Below are positions 49,701 to 62,000 of a DNA stretch of 64,000 nucleotides, one piece after another. Positions within the stretch are counted from its first letter, which is position 1; every line of letters begins with the position of its first letter. Location of the stretch: the NCBI RefSeq assembly GCF_000002425.4, contig NC_037253.1, positions 5,428,178-5,492,177 on the forward strand, written 5' to 3'. Both the position numbers and the translations under genes were made by a program. This DNA is from Physcomitrium patens (Eukaryota > Streptophyta > Bryopsida > Funariales > Funariaceae). The notes beneath the pieces are model-generated. The model saw only the letters and a program-made list of their open reading frames with translations, did not search any database and had not been told where the DNA came from.

Positions 49701-50380
49701 GCACCGACAAAATTTCCCACACCGATCGACCTTCCAAGCAACCTCAGAGATCGCGCAAGTAAAAAGCGATCGTTCCACAAAACGCATCGCCACTCTAATG
49801 GAATCATCACCAACCGCTTCTTGCCATCCCGGTCCAATCCCTTAGACTCTCGGAGACAGAGAAGACACGGATCCAAATACCACGATTTCAAAGGGTGAAT
49901 GAAGCAGACAGAGAGTCCAAATCGTGCGCACTTTTCCCAACCGATCCGAGGATTTGACTTACTCTAACACACAACCTAGTAAGTGAGAAAAACTGAAACC
50001 CTAACATCTGCGAAAAAGGAGTGGGAATGAGCTGTGAAGGCGAGAGGACTGTAGCCGCATAATCATCAGCCGGCAAGCACGATGCGATTCTCTGCTGTGG
50101 CTGCAGCACCACGACGCCTTCGTCGACGTGAGGTCGCGGCACATTTCTGCCTCGAAGCTGCCATGGCCTCGATGCTGCAGCAGCAGCAGCGTCCTCGCCA
50201 TGGCAGGCGCAAAAGCTCCGCCGCCGAAAAAGCTCCGCTGGAAAGTTTCCGAAAGTTACCTTGTCAATAAAGCCCGGGAATGGTAGGGCCCGCGCTGCCA
50301 GGTAGACCTTTTTGGGGAGAGGAATTGGCGGGAGGTCTCTCCCCACTTCGTCTACGTGGACCATTCAAATTAAGTATTGT
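49701..50380. promoter_or_regulatory. GC-rich upstream region of the VTT gene
   Basis: A GC-rich, CpG-containing patch ends abruptly at about 50,360, where AT-rich DNA begins. A 158-codon minus-strand open frame (50,364-49,888) and a plus-strand frame with a poly-Gln run cross it. Neither shows conserved motifs, so I read the region as leader and promoter. Confidence 0.4.
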
Positions 50381-50483
50381 TATTCAGATTGAAACATTTA
50401 CTGTCCTCGTTTTGTAAGTTTAATAAAAGTGATTAATCATATTAGAGCACTGTTTTAATTATTGAGTATAAGTTGCCACCATG

Positions 50484-50531
<48 letters not shown>

Positions 50532-51700
50532 TTTAATGTTTCATGCAAAAAGAAACAATACCAACCATACAATTATGCTACAGTCATTGAAGTATAAAAT
50601 ATTATTGATCTTATTCAAGGTCAGAATTTTAACTAATATATCTGGATAGTATACTATCCTTGCAATTGAAAAAATATATATATATATATATATTATGGTT
50701 AGAATTATTTTTTATTTCACGTTTAGAAATTTTCTGATCTGTGTGATGACTATTCATTTGTATAGCTTATGTAAGGTATTATGGTGTACATGAAACAAAT
50801 TTTTGATGTGAAGTTTGAATAAGCTTTAGTAGTTTATATATTTATAAAATAGAAGTAATAAACGATTGCTTTATTTTCCAGATCATAATTATCAAAATGA
50901 AAAAGCAAAAAAAAATTATAGAAGGTAAAAAGTTTAAAAATAATAAATAATATAAAAAAAAAAACGTGTAGTTTTAAACATTATTGATCAACATTAATCT
51001 TTGTTGCCCTTGATATGTTTCTTTTTTCAATTTTCTTTGAGTCGGTGGATCATCTAAAAATTAAAAGTACTTTATACTTAATTAAATTCCAGTTAAATAA
51101 GTTTCATACATAGGTTATTAAAACACAAGAACTGGGTTGTGATTTTGAAAATTTGAATTCTTATGGGTATGAATATTCAATCATGTCTTCATGACTTTCA
51201 TCATATCATCTTCTAACACATGGAGTTATGTATGATCATTCTTTATTTTTCACTTATAAGTATATATATATATATATATATATATAACAAATTAGAAGAT
51301 AAACTAGAGGAGACAAAAACCATCTCTAATTAGCTGCATATCTCATTGTTTTCATCAAAAGTGAAGCAAATATGAAGAACACTAGGTATGGAGCTCAAAA
51401 GCACCACAATGTGGGACAACATGTATCATGGAGTTTCACGTCATATGAAGCTTCAAACAAAAGATTAATTTACAACAAGTAGTTTATAATGTTTTTTTGT
51501 GGCCAACAACATGCATTTCCACGAATATATATATATATATATATATCAACACATTTAATATAGTATGGGGCGTATCACTAAACAACACACACATATGTAA
51601 CTACTACATATGATGAAGCAATGATTATGTTACAAGAGACTATTTACAAATCTACAAATAGTATTGATTTTGCAAAAATTAATATTTATATATTTATGTC

Positions 51701-51733
<33 letters not shown>

Positions 51734-53700
51734 TGAAGAATTCCATGAATCTTATGAACATACATGCTTGATTTGTAAAGATCAATTTATGTTTTTAATG
51801 ATTAAGATTGCATATTTTTTTAACACCATATATAATGATAAAATTAGAAGAAAAAATCTTGTCATTTGCTATGTATTACATGTATATATTATTTTTTATA
51901 AAAATAATATTGTACATTTGACATCTATGATTGTTTCTTATTTAATTATTATTCTTACTATTTAATTGATTATGAAAACCGAAACAAATCACAACAACTT
52001 GTCATGAAAAGAACTTGTGAAAGGGTGTTACAAGTAATATTTAAAATTTGCAATTTTTTTTTTCAAAAGCCAAAAATTAGTAATATTTACTTTAATTTAT
52101 ACGACTTAAATTTTTTTGGCTTTCGAAATAATAATAAGAAGCTTTGATCTTGCAATTGATTAAGTAATATATTTTGAAATATAATATATATAGTAGTATA
52201 TAAATCTGCTAGTAAAATAATTTTAAGCTAATAAAAATAAAAATAAACATAAATAAGTATTATTATGCAAAAAAGTGTGTATATAATTGGCTTGTAAAAT
52301 AGTTACAGTTTAAAAATTGATGTCCTTTCCGATTGCCATTAAGTGTTGAAAATTTGTGTATTTTTATTTAGATGGTTAAACAAAATTTTACAATTTAATA
52401 ATCATGTTGATTGGATGCCATTATACAATATTATGCTTCCCTCTTGACAATGTAGATATTTTTTGGAATTATTTAGGGGATTGATTATTTGCTCAAAAAA
52501 TGTGCAGAGAACCTAAAAAACTATATATTCTTAATTTACTACAACTACTTTTGTATAGAGAATTGATAATATACTATTAACAGTATTAATGTGCCAATAA
52601 AAAAAGAAAAATGTATTATGTATAGTATTTTTTTGCTACAGAATCAACAATAATAGCTGAATAGTTAACTACAATTTAATTGGTTTAACTGTTTAATAAA
52701 CTGCATGTTCATTGTGGTTGAAAATTGTAGCTACCATTCTATAAAAAATAATCATGTTGGATACATTTGGCATGAACTGATTTCTTTTAACAATTTTTTG
52801 ATTTCAAGTCTCTAAAGTATATAAAAAGATTGTATTGAAATATTCTATATTATTAGTCTTTCAAGATTATAATACAACAATTTATTTTTTATTTTTTTTT
52901 AGTAATAAATAAAACTTATAATGGTAAAAAAATTAAAAAATAATTTAAATGATCAATTATTCAAAATATGTTGACAAGAAAATTCTAATGGAAAACTTGA
53001 AGTCTATAAATGAAAAATAACTTAAAAATACTATTAAAAGTTGAAAGCAAGCATTTATTAAAATAATATTAAATTATCAAAGTAAAGATAGGTTTTTGAA
53101 TGTTATTTAGAAATATTTTTTGTTCTAAACTTATATACTAATTAAATTTAATATATTTTATATAATTCTTAAGCAAAAAAGGAAAGTTTTAAAAACAATC
53201 TTTTAAACCTTATAAAACTATTTGAACCAAACTAACATTGGTGTTTGATTATATATATATATATATATATATATTATTAGATGTAATTTACTTGTTTTTT
53301 TTATAATATTTGATTAATGTAACCAAAAATATTATTAAAAAAATAATAGTGACTATTTATAACAAATAATCATCAAGGGTTTGATTTATCAATCAATTAC
53401 ATTCTAAAATATCCAAAACTTTCACATTATATACAAATATGGAATCATTTAAACCCTTTAACGTTAAATGAATATTGAAAAGAATATTTTCTCTTTACGA
53501 ATTGTCTGATTGCAAACTACTACTTGATATACTAAAAATGCTATTATTTTTCCTCTACTTAATTGGTTCTCATTCAGTTCTATCTTGTTTTGATTTTATT
53601 TTAAAACTTTTCAAAAAGAGTTTTAGTATTTACTTAACTGTGGTGGAACCACATTGTGCTTCTAGAATTCCAATCGAAAAAGAAAAAAATAAAAATAGCA
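50381..53700. other. AT-rich intergenic spacer with many AT microsatellites
   Basis: No gene was recognised. (AT)n tracts lie at about 50,502-50,528, 50,667-50,692, 51,257-51,285, 51,524-51,545, 51,704-51,731 and 53,251-53,274. Composition resembles the transposon block, but no LTR pair or pol domain was identified. Confidence 0.45.
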
Positions 53701-53718
53701 TGCAACATGCATGAAAAA

Positions 53719-54369
53719 TCAATCAGTTAATGTCAATCTTGATCCCTGTTTGTTGGCAAGACGCTGTAGTTTTTGTTCCATTTCTTTTCTGACTGAGGAG
53801 GATTCTGTCTTGTGAGAGTGAGATCAAAGCTTATCCAAGGTTCTGTCAACGAAAAATTGAAACTCCTATCTGATATGAGCTGCACATGGTATGCTTCTTG
53901 TCACTGGCATCAATTAGATAATATTATCATGAATATGAAAAGCCCTCTGTAACTGTTGATCTTTGTTACAGCAGTGCCCCCAACACACGGACAACGGATA
54001 GTGTAAAATTGCGGTTTGGATCTCTATGATTGAAATACATCAACTATTGAAGCAGTATTGATTACAGGATAGTTGCTGGGAGGATAATTCCTAAGTGGTA
54101 TCTGGCAGCATAACTAAGCCCAACATCTGATCATCAATAATCCCAGCTTCACAAGACGTGGCAAGCCACAACTTCAAAACCATCTTTACCATAATCCCGC
54201 TGACATTACCGAAAATATATTAAATAAAAATCTGTGCATCAACTTATCGAAACACTTACACTATCTGTGTATCGAAAAACATTGCGCATCTCCTCTAAAA
54301 CTTCACCTTTCACATTAAAAAGCAAACCACGTTTTTTGAGAGCGGCAACAAGCTGGCCATACGCAAAGC
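53719..54369 (-). CDS. Possible 3' part of a small gene with a LisH-like helix pair (hypothetical)
   Basis: Two minus-strand blocks have good splice borders and matching phase. Block 54,369-54,260 (acceptor TTCAG, donor GTAAGT) reads FAYGQLVAALKKRGLLFNVK then GEVLEEMRNVFRYTDS. Block 53,808-53,719 (acceptor CACAAG) reads TESSSVRKEMEQKLQRLANK and nine more residues before TGA. The L-x-x-A-L-x-x-[KR]-G-x-L pattern resembles LisH-type dimerisation helices, as in FOP/TON1-like proteins, and the tail is helical and basic. A start exon is not certain: an ATG at about 54,822 (MED...) lies only about 45 nt after the LSM12 stop and could supply a phase-1 first exon. It may be a real small gene, a remnant, or chance. 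Confidence 0.3.
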
Positions 54370-54867
54370 CTGAACATGTTTCCGCTAGGTGTTAATTTCA
54401 AGAAATATAAGCATCCACAAAACGAGATCTTTCGACCTAAATGGGCTATTTACCAAACACTTCTTAAAAAGAAGACTAAGTTGAAGAAGCCTGCTCAAGC
54501 GCAAAGAAATGGAATTGTCTCTCCGAATTCAATTATCATTTGCACCTACATTCAATACTGTAATGGCGAAACTATGTGAGCTTTATGACAAGAAATCCCC
54601 AACAGACAACAGAACCCGCATACGCAAACAGAGTCAATTTGAGGTCAACAAAGCCATCGCGGCTGGTGCTGTAGCCCTGACGATTCAAATTACCAAGAAT
54701 GACACAATCAATCTTTCACAGAACTGTTTTTGCACTGGCACAGGCTGCGCAGATAATACATAAAAAAATTGTGCACCTTGATGCTCCCACTAGTTGGAAG
54801 ATGTTCTATACAATCCTCCATTGCTAAAGTTTCGGCGATCTAGGGGGTCAACCACAGCAACATTATG

Positions 54868-56739
54868 TCACAGTACAACTCCTCGATTTTGCAACCGCTT
54901 CCTCTCCTCTTCCAGCTTCAATAAGATACCAAAATCACCCAGTCGTCAATAAAACTTAGCGTCAAAAAGAGCTAGCATAAAATTAGCAAACGTAATCTAG
55001 GTTTCTGCAGAGGTCTGGAGTAAAGGTGGTAGTCACCATAAGATAAAGATCTGCACATATTTATGAACCTTTACAAGCAACTACTCCTACCCAGAAAAAA
55101 CTGAGTTAGGGATACAGCTCCCCTACAGTTCAAACCGAGAGAGGAACTTACAACTTTGCGAACGCGTTCATTGGCAGCAGGAGCACCACCAATGACACTC
55201 TCAGGTATATAGGGGTGCTTGACAAACACATCATTCATCACTAGAATGGTCGTCTTATCCCACCTACACGGTAGCCTGATATACACAACACCGTAAAACT
55301 AGTTCAGTGAAAAGGCAGTTCGATGGTATTGTGCAATAATAAAGCACAATGTTGAACAACAAGTTAGCAGATATGAGTACGAACAGGACCTAAAAAATTG
55401 CTCGACAGAAATGCATATTCATCATGGTTTGAGGAAATTACGTCTTAGAAAGAGCATCAAAAATATCTTGCGCTTCCGTGGAAACTCCCACACCAATCCT
55501 TTCAGCCTCTGCCTCTGCTTGCCTAATTAATTCATGATGCACCTCAAAACTCAGCTCATACATAGCATAAAAATAGCTTAGTTCAAGTTTATGATGTTAC
55601 CCTGCATATTGCCAAGACTAATAGGTTTGCATGCTTTCAACGACACACCAAATGTAAGCTACTCTAACTGACTTCGTGCTGCCATTAAAATGGTGCGAAG
55701 CCAGACAACTGCTATTGTGATAACCATCATGACCTCATTCTAAAATCTAATCTAAGTGAACAGGAAAAGTTTTCGATTAAATTCAAAATTGGAATACGTG
55801 ATCCATTCTACTACTATGAACTTCAGCAATGTAAGAGGGGTGAGCATACTTTATAGCAGCTTCTTCACGGTCCCGCAGACTCTTCATATCAGTCTGTGAA
55901 TATTTCAAATCAAAAGCATCCTGTACATGACCCACTAATTTTACATCCTTGACCAGTGTCGTCTTTAGAAATCGTAAATTCCGGCGACCATCGACGCTGT
56001 CTCCTTCCTGTTCAAAAGCTGTCAAGGATAGCATCTCTATTTACAATCGACTCATCGTTATAAGCAAACGTGCTACTAAAGTAGTTCCCGTAGCCGCTCC
56101 ATTAGTAAGTAAACTCTAGATAAAGGAGCCCCATGAAAACCTACCAGCAAAGCTAGCATGGGAAACGATGAAATAACGTTAAAAAGAAACAGAATTCTTA
56201 AATCCACTCCTCGAATACGACACGATTCTTGTCACTTAAAACTCCTGAACTGTGAGTAATTCTGAGCAGCTAACTAATTCCACCATGAACTCACACATCC
56301 CTTAACTCCAATTCGCGAGAAGCTCAAAGAAAGAGCGACCAAGATCCCAACAGTGGGACACTACAAAACAGCACAATCTCCGGAATAGAACGCCCAACGG
56401 GACGACAACACGAGCATAACTTACAACTCCGTGCTGTATGAATCAAACTGCACCAAATCATAAACCCCACTTTCCCTCATGCCACCCTGAAAGCCATACC
56501 CACATCAGAAAACCCTAATATTCACCAATTCCACAAAATTCCCGTCCCACCTCCAATTCCCGGGGTTCCAAGAAATGCAAAACCAGAGGGAGGGAGTATG
56601 AAAGGATATGAATGACCACAATGTTGGTGCTCCTGTCATAAGTCAAGACATGGCCCTCGATGTGATCGCCCAGCGTGGTCTTGATCTGCAGTTTACACCC
56701 CTCCGCAAACTCTCGCCCGGCACTCCCTGCACTCTCCAT
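54868..56739 (-). CDS. LSM12: LSM12-like protein (LSM domain plus anticodon-binding-like AD domain)
   Basis: Five exons: 56739-56610, 56009-55850, 55522-55442, 55275-55152 and 54915-54868, giving 180 residues, the normal LSM12 length. The N-terminal Sm-like domain (about 10-75) shows EFAEGCKLQIKTTLGDHIEG, the turn TYDRSTNIVVI, then RRNLRFLKTTLVKDVKLVG. The C-terminal AD domain shows EAERIGVGVSTEAQDIFDAL, LPCRWDKTTILVMNDV, and PESVIGGAPAANERV. It ends in a charged helix (LEEERKRLQNRG). LSM12 proteins bind RNA and associate with ataxin-2 in yeast and animals; the plant role is little known. Introns 2-4 are GT-AG. Intron 1 is AT-AC, and only that splice gives Ile-Gln-Glu-Gly across the junction and keeps the frame. 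The start is the first ATG, upstream of the whole LSM fold. Confidence 0.94.
56010..56609 (-). other. U12-type AT-AC intron in LSM12
   Basis: On the minus strand the intron begins ATATCCTTT (from 56,609) and ends ...TTGAAC (at 56,010). The sequence TCCTTGAC at 56,028-56,021 places a branch adenosine 12 nt from the 3' end. All three match the minor-spliceosome consensus (ATATCCTT; TCCTTRAC 10-16 nt upstream of AC). The split codon is C|AG (Gln). Conventional GT sites nearby were tried: direct GT-AG joining loses residues in a conserved strand, and a 62-nt alternative exon at about 56,487-56,426 shifts the frame or meets stops. Confidence 0.9.
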
Positions 56740-57060
56740 TTCTCCCCCACCACCACCCCCCGCTTGATGATCCTGCCTGTCTCCGTTGCTGAATCCTTCC
56801 TTCCTTTCTTACCGCCCACCGCATGTGAACCCAGTCATCTCCATTCTGCACTCATCACGCTGCTGCTGCTCCTGCTGCTGACTTCCAGGCTCCCTCAATC
56901 GGCGGCCATCGACGCGTCCATGGCCATCGACCAAACTCGCATCCTGCAACGCCCTCGGCCTCACGGGCACAGCCTGCCTTCCTGCTTGCACTTCTTCAAC
57001 GATTCGGTCGCCGCACGTCGGTCGGTTCTCTTTTCCTTTTGACCAGCGGTCCGAATACTT
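56740..57060 (-). promoter_or_regulatory. LSM12 upstream region
   Basis: About 300 bp of GC-rich DNA lie upstream of the LSM12 start, with CT- and GCTGCTG-rich stretches near 56,855-56,885, dropping to AT-rich DNA at about 57,060. The open frame of 144 codons on the plus strand here has no family features. Confidence 0.4.
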
Positions 57061-58400
57061 CTGGTCGTCCTGTTGGACAAACTTGACAAAAAATACAACA
57101 TTAAACTATTCGATGCCAATTGCTAGTTGTCAAAATTATGATGCATATATAAACACACACCAATTTCTCTATTCTAAATCTCATTTTTTTATGGTGGAGC
57201 AAGACAACTAGTGACCAAGTGGTGCAACAATTGCAGCATCCCATGTAACATGGAGAAAAGTTGACAAAAGATATTATTGTACCATCTTCATTGCATTTTC
57301 CATGCATAGTTCTAAATTTTGTTAAAAAGGTCTTTAAGTTCTCCAATATCAGATCTTGTTTTTTCATAAATTGATACAAAGTAATTAAAACATTGTCTAC
57401 TAAATAATATTTTAATTGATTTTACTTTAATTTCTTTGGTTGGATAACTCAGTGGTTGGTCCTTGTTAAAAAAGTTGTACCTTGTTGATGAATTCTTGAA
57501 ATTTGGATTAGTTCCATCAAACTTCTTTAAAAAAATCACTCTTGGTTCTTTACCAAATGCAATTATGTTTCTATGACCTACTTGAACTAGTACAATTGTT
57601 GAAGAAATTCCTAATACCTTCATGCCTTCTTAAGCAGGTGTATTTAATGTTGGTTGAAGTGATAAACAAAGTTGATGCTAAGCAAGCATCAACTTCTTTA
57701 TTTGTTGCCAAAGTTGTAGTACAACATGCTTTATTTCTATCAATCATGCCATGACCATAAAAATTAAAGAGTCGCTACACAATAAAAGGAATTATGGATA
57801 AATAGGCAATATATAAAAATAAAAATAAAAAACAATATATATGGAGAAGAAGATAATCCACAACTTCAAAAACACTTTGGTATTGTTAAGAAAGAGAGAT
57901 AGTCTATCTTTTATTAAAGAAAGATGAAGATCTAATGTTATATGAGAAAGTTTTGACAAACTATCAATGACACAAACTCAAAAACTTTTAAAAATACAAT
58001 ATACTCATGGACAACCAAGAAAGAAAGAAGAAACTTAAGAAGAGATACAATTATGCAACCATAGTATATATTGAAGTAGCTATTGGGAAGTAGAAAAACT
58101 ACTTGAGAACTTCCAACCAAGAATGGAGTACAAATTATAACATAGAGAAGAGTGAATATGGTTTCAATCTTGTCTCAATATAATTAGGTGAGAAGAATGA
58201 CATATGGAAGCTTCTTAAGGACCACAAGGCATGTGGGCCAAGCATCCAAGTTGTAGGACAATTCTCTAGGAACTTATTTAAGGTGAAAAACTTGTAGGCA
58301 AGTTTGCATAGCCTTTTGACCCATCTAGAAAAATATATAGAAATTACCGATTTGCAAAAGAAAATAAAGGAGAAAAGAAAAGAAAGACAGACAATAAAAC
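57061..58400. other. AT-rich spacer, probably transposon-derived
   Basis: Composition changes sharply to AT-rich. A minus-strand open stretch at 57,623-57,312 (FLKKFDGTNPNFKNSSTRYN) has the flavour of a copia Gag start (F-D-G-x-N-[FY]) but no further domain follows. I can only suggest a small retroelement fragment. Confidence 0.35.
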
Positions 58401-58429
58401 AGATCGTTGGTTCTCAGGAAACATAGTGA

Positions 58430-59096
58430 TCAAACCGACATTGCGTAGCTGTCATCCAGGCTGGCTGCCAGCTGGAATGACGAGGAAGGGAGGCCCCCAC
58501 GTAGGATGACGTGGCAAATCCAGCTCACCATTGTGTCACATCATATCATGGAATGGCGAGGTGGCCCCCGCTCACCTCCCATTGAGGCTCTCTACAGCTT
58601 GAACAACACACTCCCAAAAGGGAGCCCCTTCCGAGGCGGGGGTTTTCAAACTCAATCCCGGTTCCCCTAAACTACTTTGGAGCTGCAACCAAGGCAGTGT
58701 GGGTGGGATGGGTTCAAATGTTCACAACAACCCACGCCTCACAATACAGAGAACAACAGCCACACAAAACCATGGTCCGGCAAATGAGCATGGATTTTGT
58801 AGCGTTGCAGTGAGAGGAATAGCGAGAGAGAGTGTAAACAAGCAGGCGACAAGCTATGGTGTGGTGCGGTGACGACAGTCGCAAGCAAATGAGTCCCAGA
58901 ACCGCTGAGACATAAAATTATCACCAAGGATATCTATCAACCAGCGTTACAGACTCGGCCTCGAGGAGCTCTCCTCTATATCATACATAGGATCTATATC
59001 ACACACAGCCAGCTATTGCCTTTCCGAGCCCCAATCACCCACCGACCCCCACCCCACCCCACTGCGTCAAAAAATTGCGCACGGCGTCGCACTAAA
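58430..59096. promoter_or_regulatory. GC-rich 3' flank of SEC5 with a bZIP-type core (TGACGTGGC)
   Basis: Immediately downstream of the SEC5 stop the DNA is GC-rich. It contains TGACGTGGC at 58,507-58,515, an ACGT-core element of the ABRE/C-box type, with CACGTAGG just before it. This composition is unusual for a plant 3' flank and would fit a promoter, but no gene could be attached to it. Confidence 0.3.
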
Positions 59097-62000
59097 TTAT
59101 CTCAAGTCATCGTTATCTACATAGGCGTTGCCCCGGAAGGAGGGCCGCCTGGGATCATGCCTCAAGCGCATGTACCGATCCGCTCTCGGTGAGTCCACGC
59201 CCGAGTGCGGAATCGGCGGCGGCAATCCCCCCGTGGGCTTCCCTGACTCGGAATCCGTCAGGCTGGATCCTCCACTTCGTCGACCAGACGCGTTTCCTCC
59301 ATATGGGTTCCGTTGCTTGTGAAATGGTTGGGACCCCCGCCTACCGCCGTTTAGATTCCCTGCGTTGTAGCCTTCTAGAGCTTCCATGAAGCAGAGCACG
59401 TTCAACCGAGTCCTTTTGAGCTCTGCAGGTAAGTAGCTCTGGATGTGATCCTGTGCGAGGCCCTGTGGAAACACAGCGGAAGAAAATTGCAGCATCAGTT
59501 GGGATTAGTGATTGAGTTTCTGTGATCTAGTGTGTAAGAGAGTTAAATTTCTTGGTGCTAGGAGGATTCTGAAGGGTTGGAGTGTTACTTGTAAATCCTC
59601 GGCTGTCATTCCGCCGTAATCGTACCCATCTTGGCTTCCCCCTCGAAGGGAACCGCGGCCGTGGTTCTGTTGGTCCGTCATTTCAGCGACAGTTTCCATG
59701 ACTTTTTCTAGAAGTGCGGCACGGAAGTTTCCAGCCAATTCGTAGGCCTGTGTGCTCAGGTAACCTTCTAGAACGGTTTGAAGATACTCCACCTGAGTCA
59801 AAATAAATCATAGTTGACCATGTCAAGGAAATACAATAGTAGATAAGGACCGAATCGAACTCAGTAAATTTTGGAGCTGTAACGTTGCAGGGAATGTGCC
59901 ATATGACAGCAAACTCTTCCGCTTCAAACGACGGATGCAAAGAAGTGCAATGCAGTCTCAACCCTGAAAGCTCAACAGTGAAAAGTCATTTTGCACAGGA
60001 ATGAACAACAAACCTCGAGCATTAGCTGACAGTAACCATTGATGTCAAACCTTTGAAAAGCATTGGCCCTGTTTTCAGTAAAAATGGCTACTAGCGAATC
60101 CATTAGAGCTTCCACGAGAGATTTGATGGCCTTCTCCAAAAATGGTTTTGCCCCTGCAAACACCTGCATATTCACACCAATCATGGAGTGGTCACAAAAC
60201 AAGCATCTCCATCAATGGTAACGAAAGACTAGGAACAGGCCAGTGCTATACCTCACAAAATAACAAAACCAAGAGAGCGTTGGTTATACATGTAAATCTC
60301 TTTGAAAGAGAAAATGCTAACCTCCGCATGAGTGGTGACCAAGGGATGCATTAGCTCCATCAACGAGTATCTGAAACCCTGATAGCAGTGAATTTAATAG
60401 CCACTGTCAGTGAGTCATCTACATACAAAAGACAGAGCTAAACAATTAACAAAATTGCGCGGACATGGAAACATACGATCCTTGAAGTAATAATAAATAG
60501 AGGATTACAATGTACAACATTTAGACTTCAATCCGGCTGTAGAGATGCAAAGGCTTACTTTCACTGGAGGAGTGGAAGCCCATTGACTGCCATCAAACAG
60601 CAGGAATGCTTCTGCTGCTTTCTGAATTTCTCTAGCCTGCATTTCAAAAACAATCGTCAGTATAACCCTCCCAGTTGAACAGAATAACTCAAGAAGCTTC
60701 AAAGGCTGGTACCAACAGAAGGCAAGGCAATGCTTTAGTGTTTCAAATGTTCGCAGACAAAGCTCGGCGCATACCCACCTTCGCAACGTTGTAGTGATTG
60801 AGAACCTTCTTTTCTAATTCAGATAGAGTGTTCGATACTTCGTCATAGGTGGCCATCTTTCCTCCTTTAATAGTGGAATCTGATCTGCGAAGGTGCATCA
60901 ACGATCCACAGTAAAGAAAGATATTAAAAACATAGCACAGAAGCATTTGACTTCAACAGAGTCTGCAGACAAGCTTCATGAGATTTCAATAATATGAGCG
61001 TTGTGAAAAAGACATGTACGTGGTTGCGGTCAAACCTCAGAATCTTACCCTTCATAAATCCAAACATGTTCGTATTTCCGTGTTTGCTCCGGAAGAAGAG
61101 TGGAGTGGCAGAACCCAACGTTGCTGAGCACCATAAGTAAGCGTTGATGGGTGCTAGTGATCTCCACTCCAGCTACGAGCCCCACGAACCTATCATGCCA
61201 CGATTGTCTCTCCTGATCCTCTGGCCCATGGTCTGAAGTCGTTGAATAAGACAACTCAGTTGCTAGTTTCTCTAAATTTCCTGCATCAGTGAAGACCACA
61301 GAGCGAAAATTAGGATCCAGCGGGGGTCACATTCTTATTGCTAATTATTCGTCAATTGGCACACTTTGCTATTGACGCTCTATTTCTTTATGATAATAGC
61401 GCAAGAACTGACGTACTTGTGACCCAAAGAATTACGTACTCTGATGGTTCCGAAAACAATCTATGTACATGTTCTATTTTAGAAGAAGACAAAACTTACC
61501 AGCAAGAGCTAAGAAGCATTCAAAGAAAGTATAACGAATAGTGTCTTGCATCTGATGCAATTGTTGTATCATATCCTCGTGAAGCTGGGATGCGTCCTTG
61601 CTTAACCGTTCCAGCATCCTGAATCCATGCCCAGAAAAAAGCCCCCACAAATTTTTCAGGCAGCGGAAAATTGGAAGTTATCTGTTCTCTAAATAAGAAG
61701 ATAGAAGTCACAAGTACAGAGTCATTGACAACGTTCAGGGGAAGAATGATATTAATCAATCCAGATCATATTAAAAGTGTGCAATGAGTGCATTCACACA
61801 GTGTTTGTAAGATGAAACACATGAGAGGATGAAACATACTCAGTAAGGTGATCCAAGGACGAAACCATCAACTCCTGAAACCGAAGCGGTAGGCTTGAAA
61901 TTGCAAATGGAGAGGAGATTCGTTGAACTGCGGCAACAGGCTCCCAATCTTCGTCCATCACAAGCTCTGAGGTTGCGTTGTGCATGAGAGAGCAGATGCG

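Noticed and set aside
49888..50364. 158-codon minus-strand open frame upstream of the VTT gene
   Set aside because: It lies in a GC-rich leader/promoter patch where stops are rare by composition. It has Ala runs from GCN repeats, no conserved motif, and no frame link to the VTT coding exons.
56426..56487. 62-nt GT-AG exon in the LSM12 first intron
   Set aside because: The acceptor and donor look good, but every phase either shifts the frame of the following exon or meets a stop. The AT-AC intron explains the region without it. It could be an occasional alternative exon.
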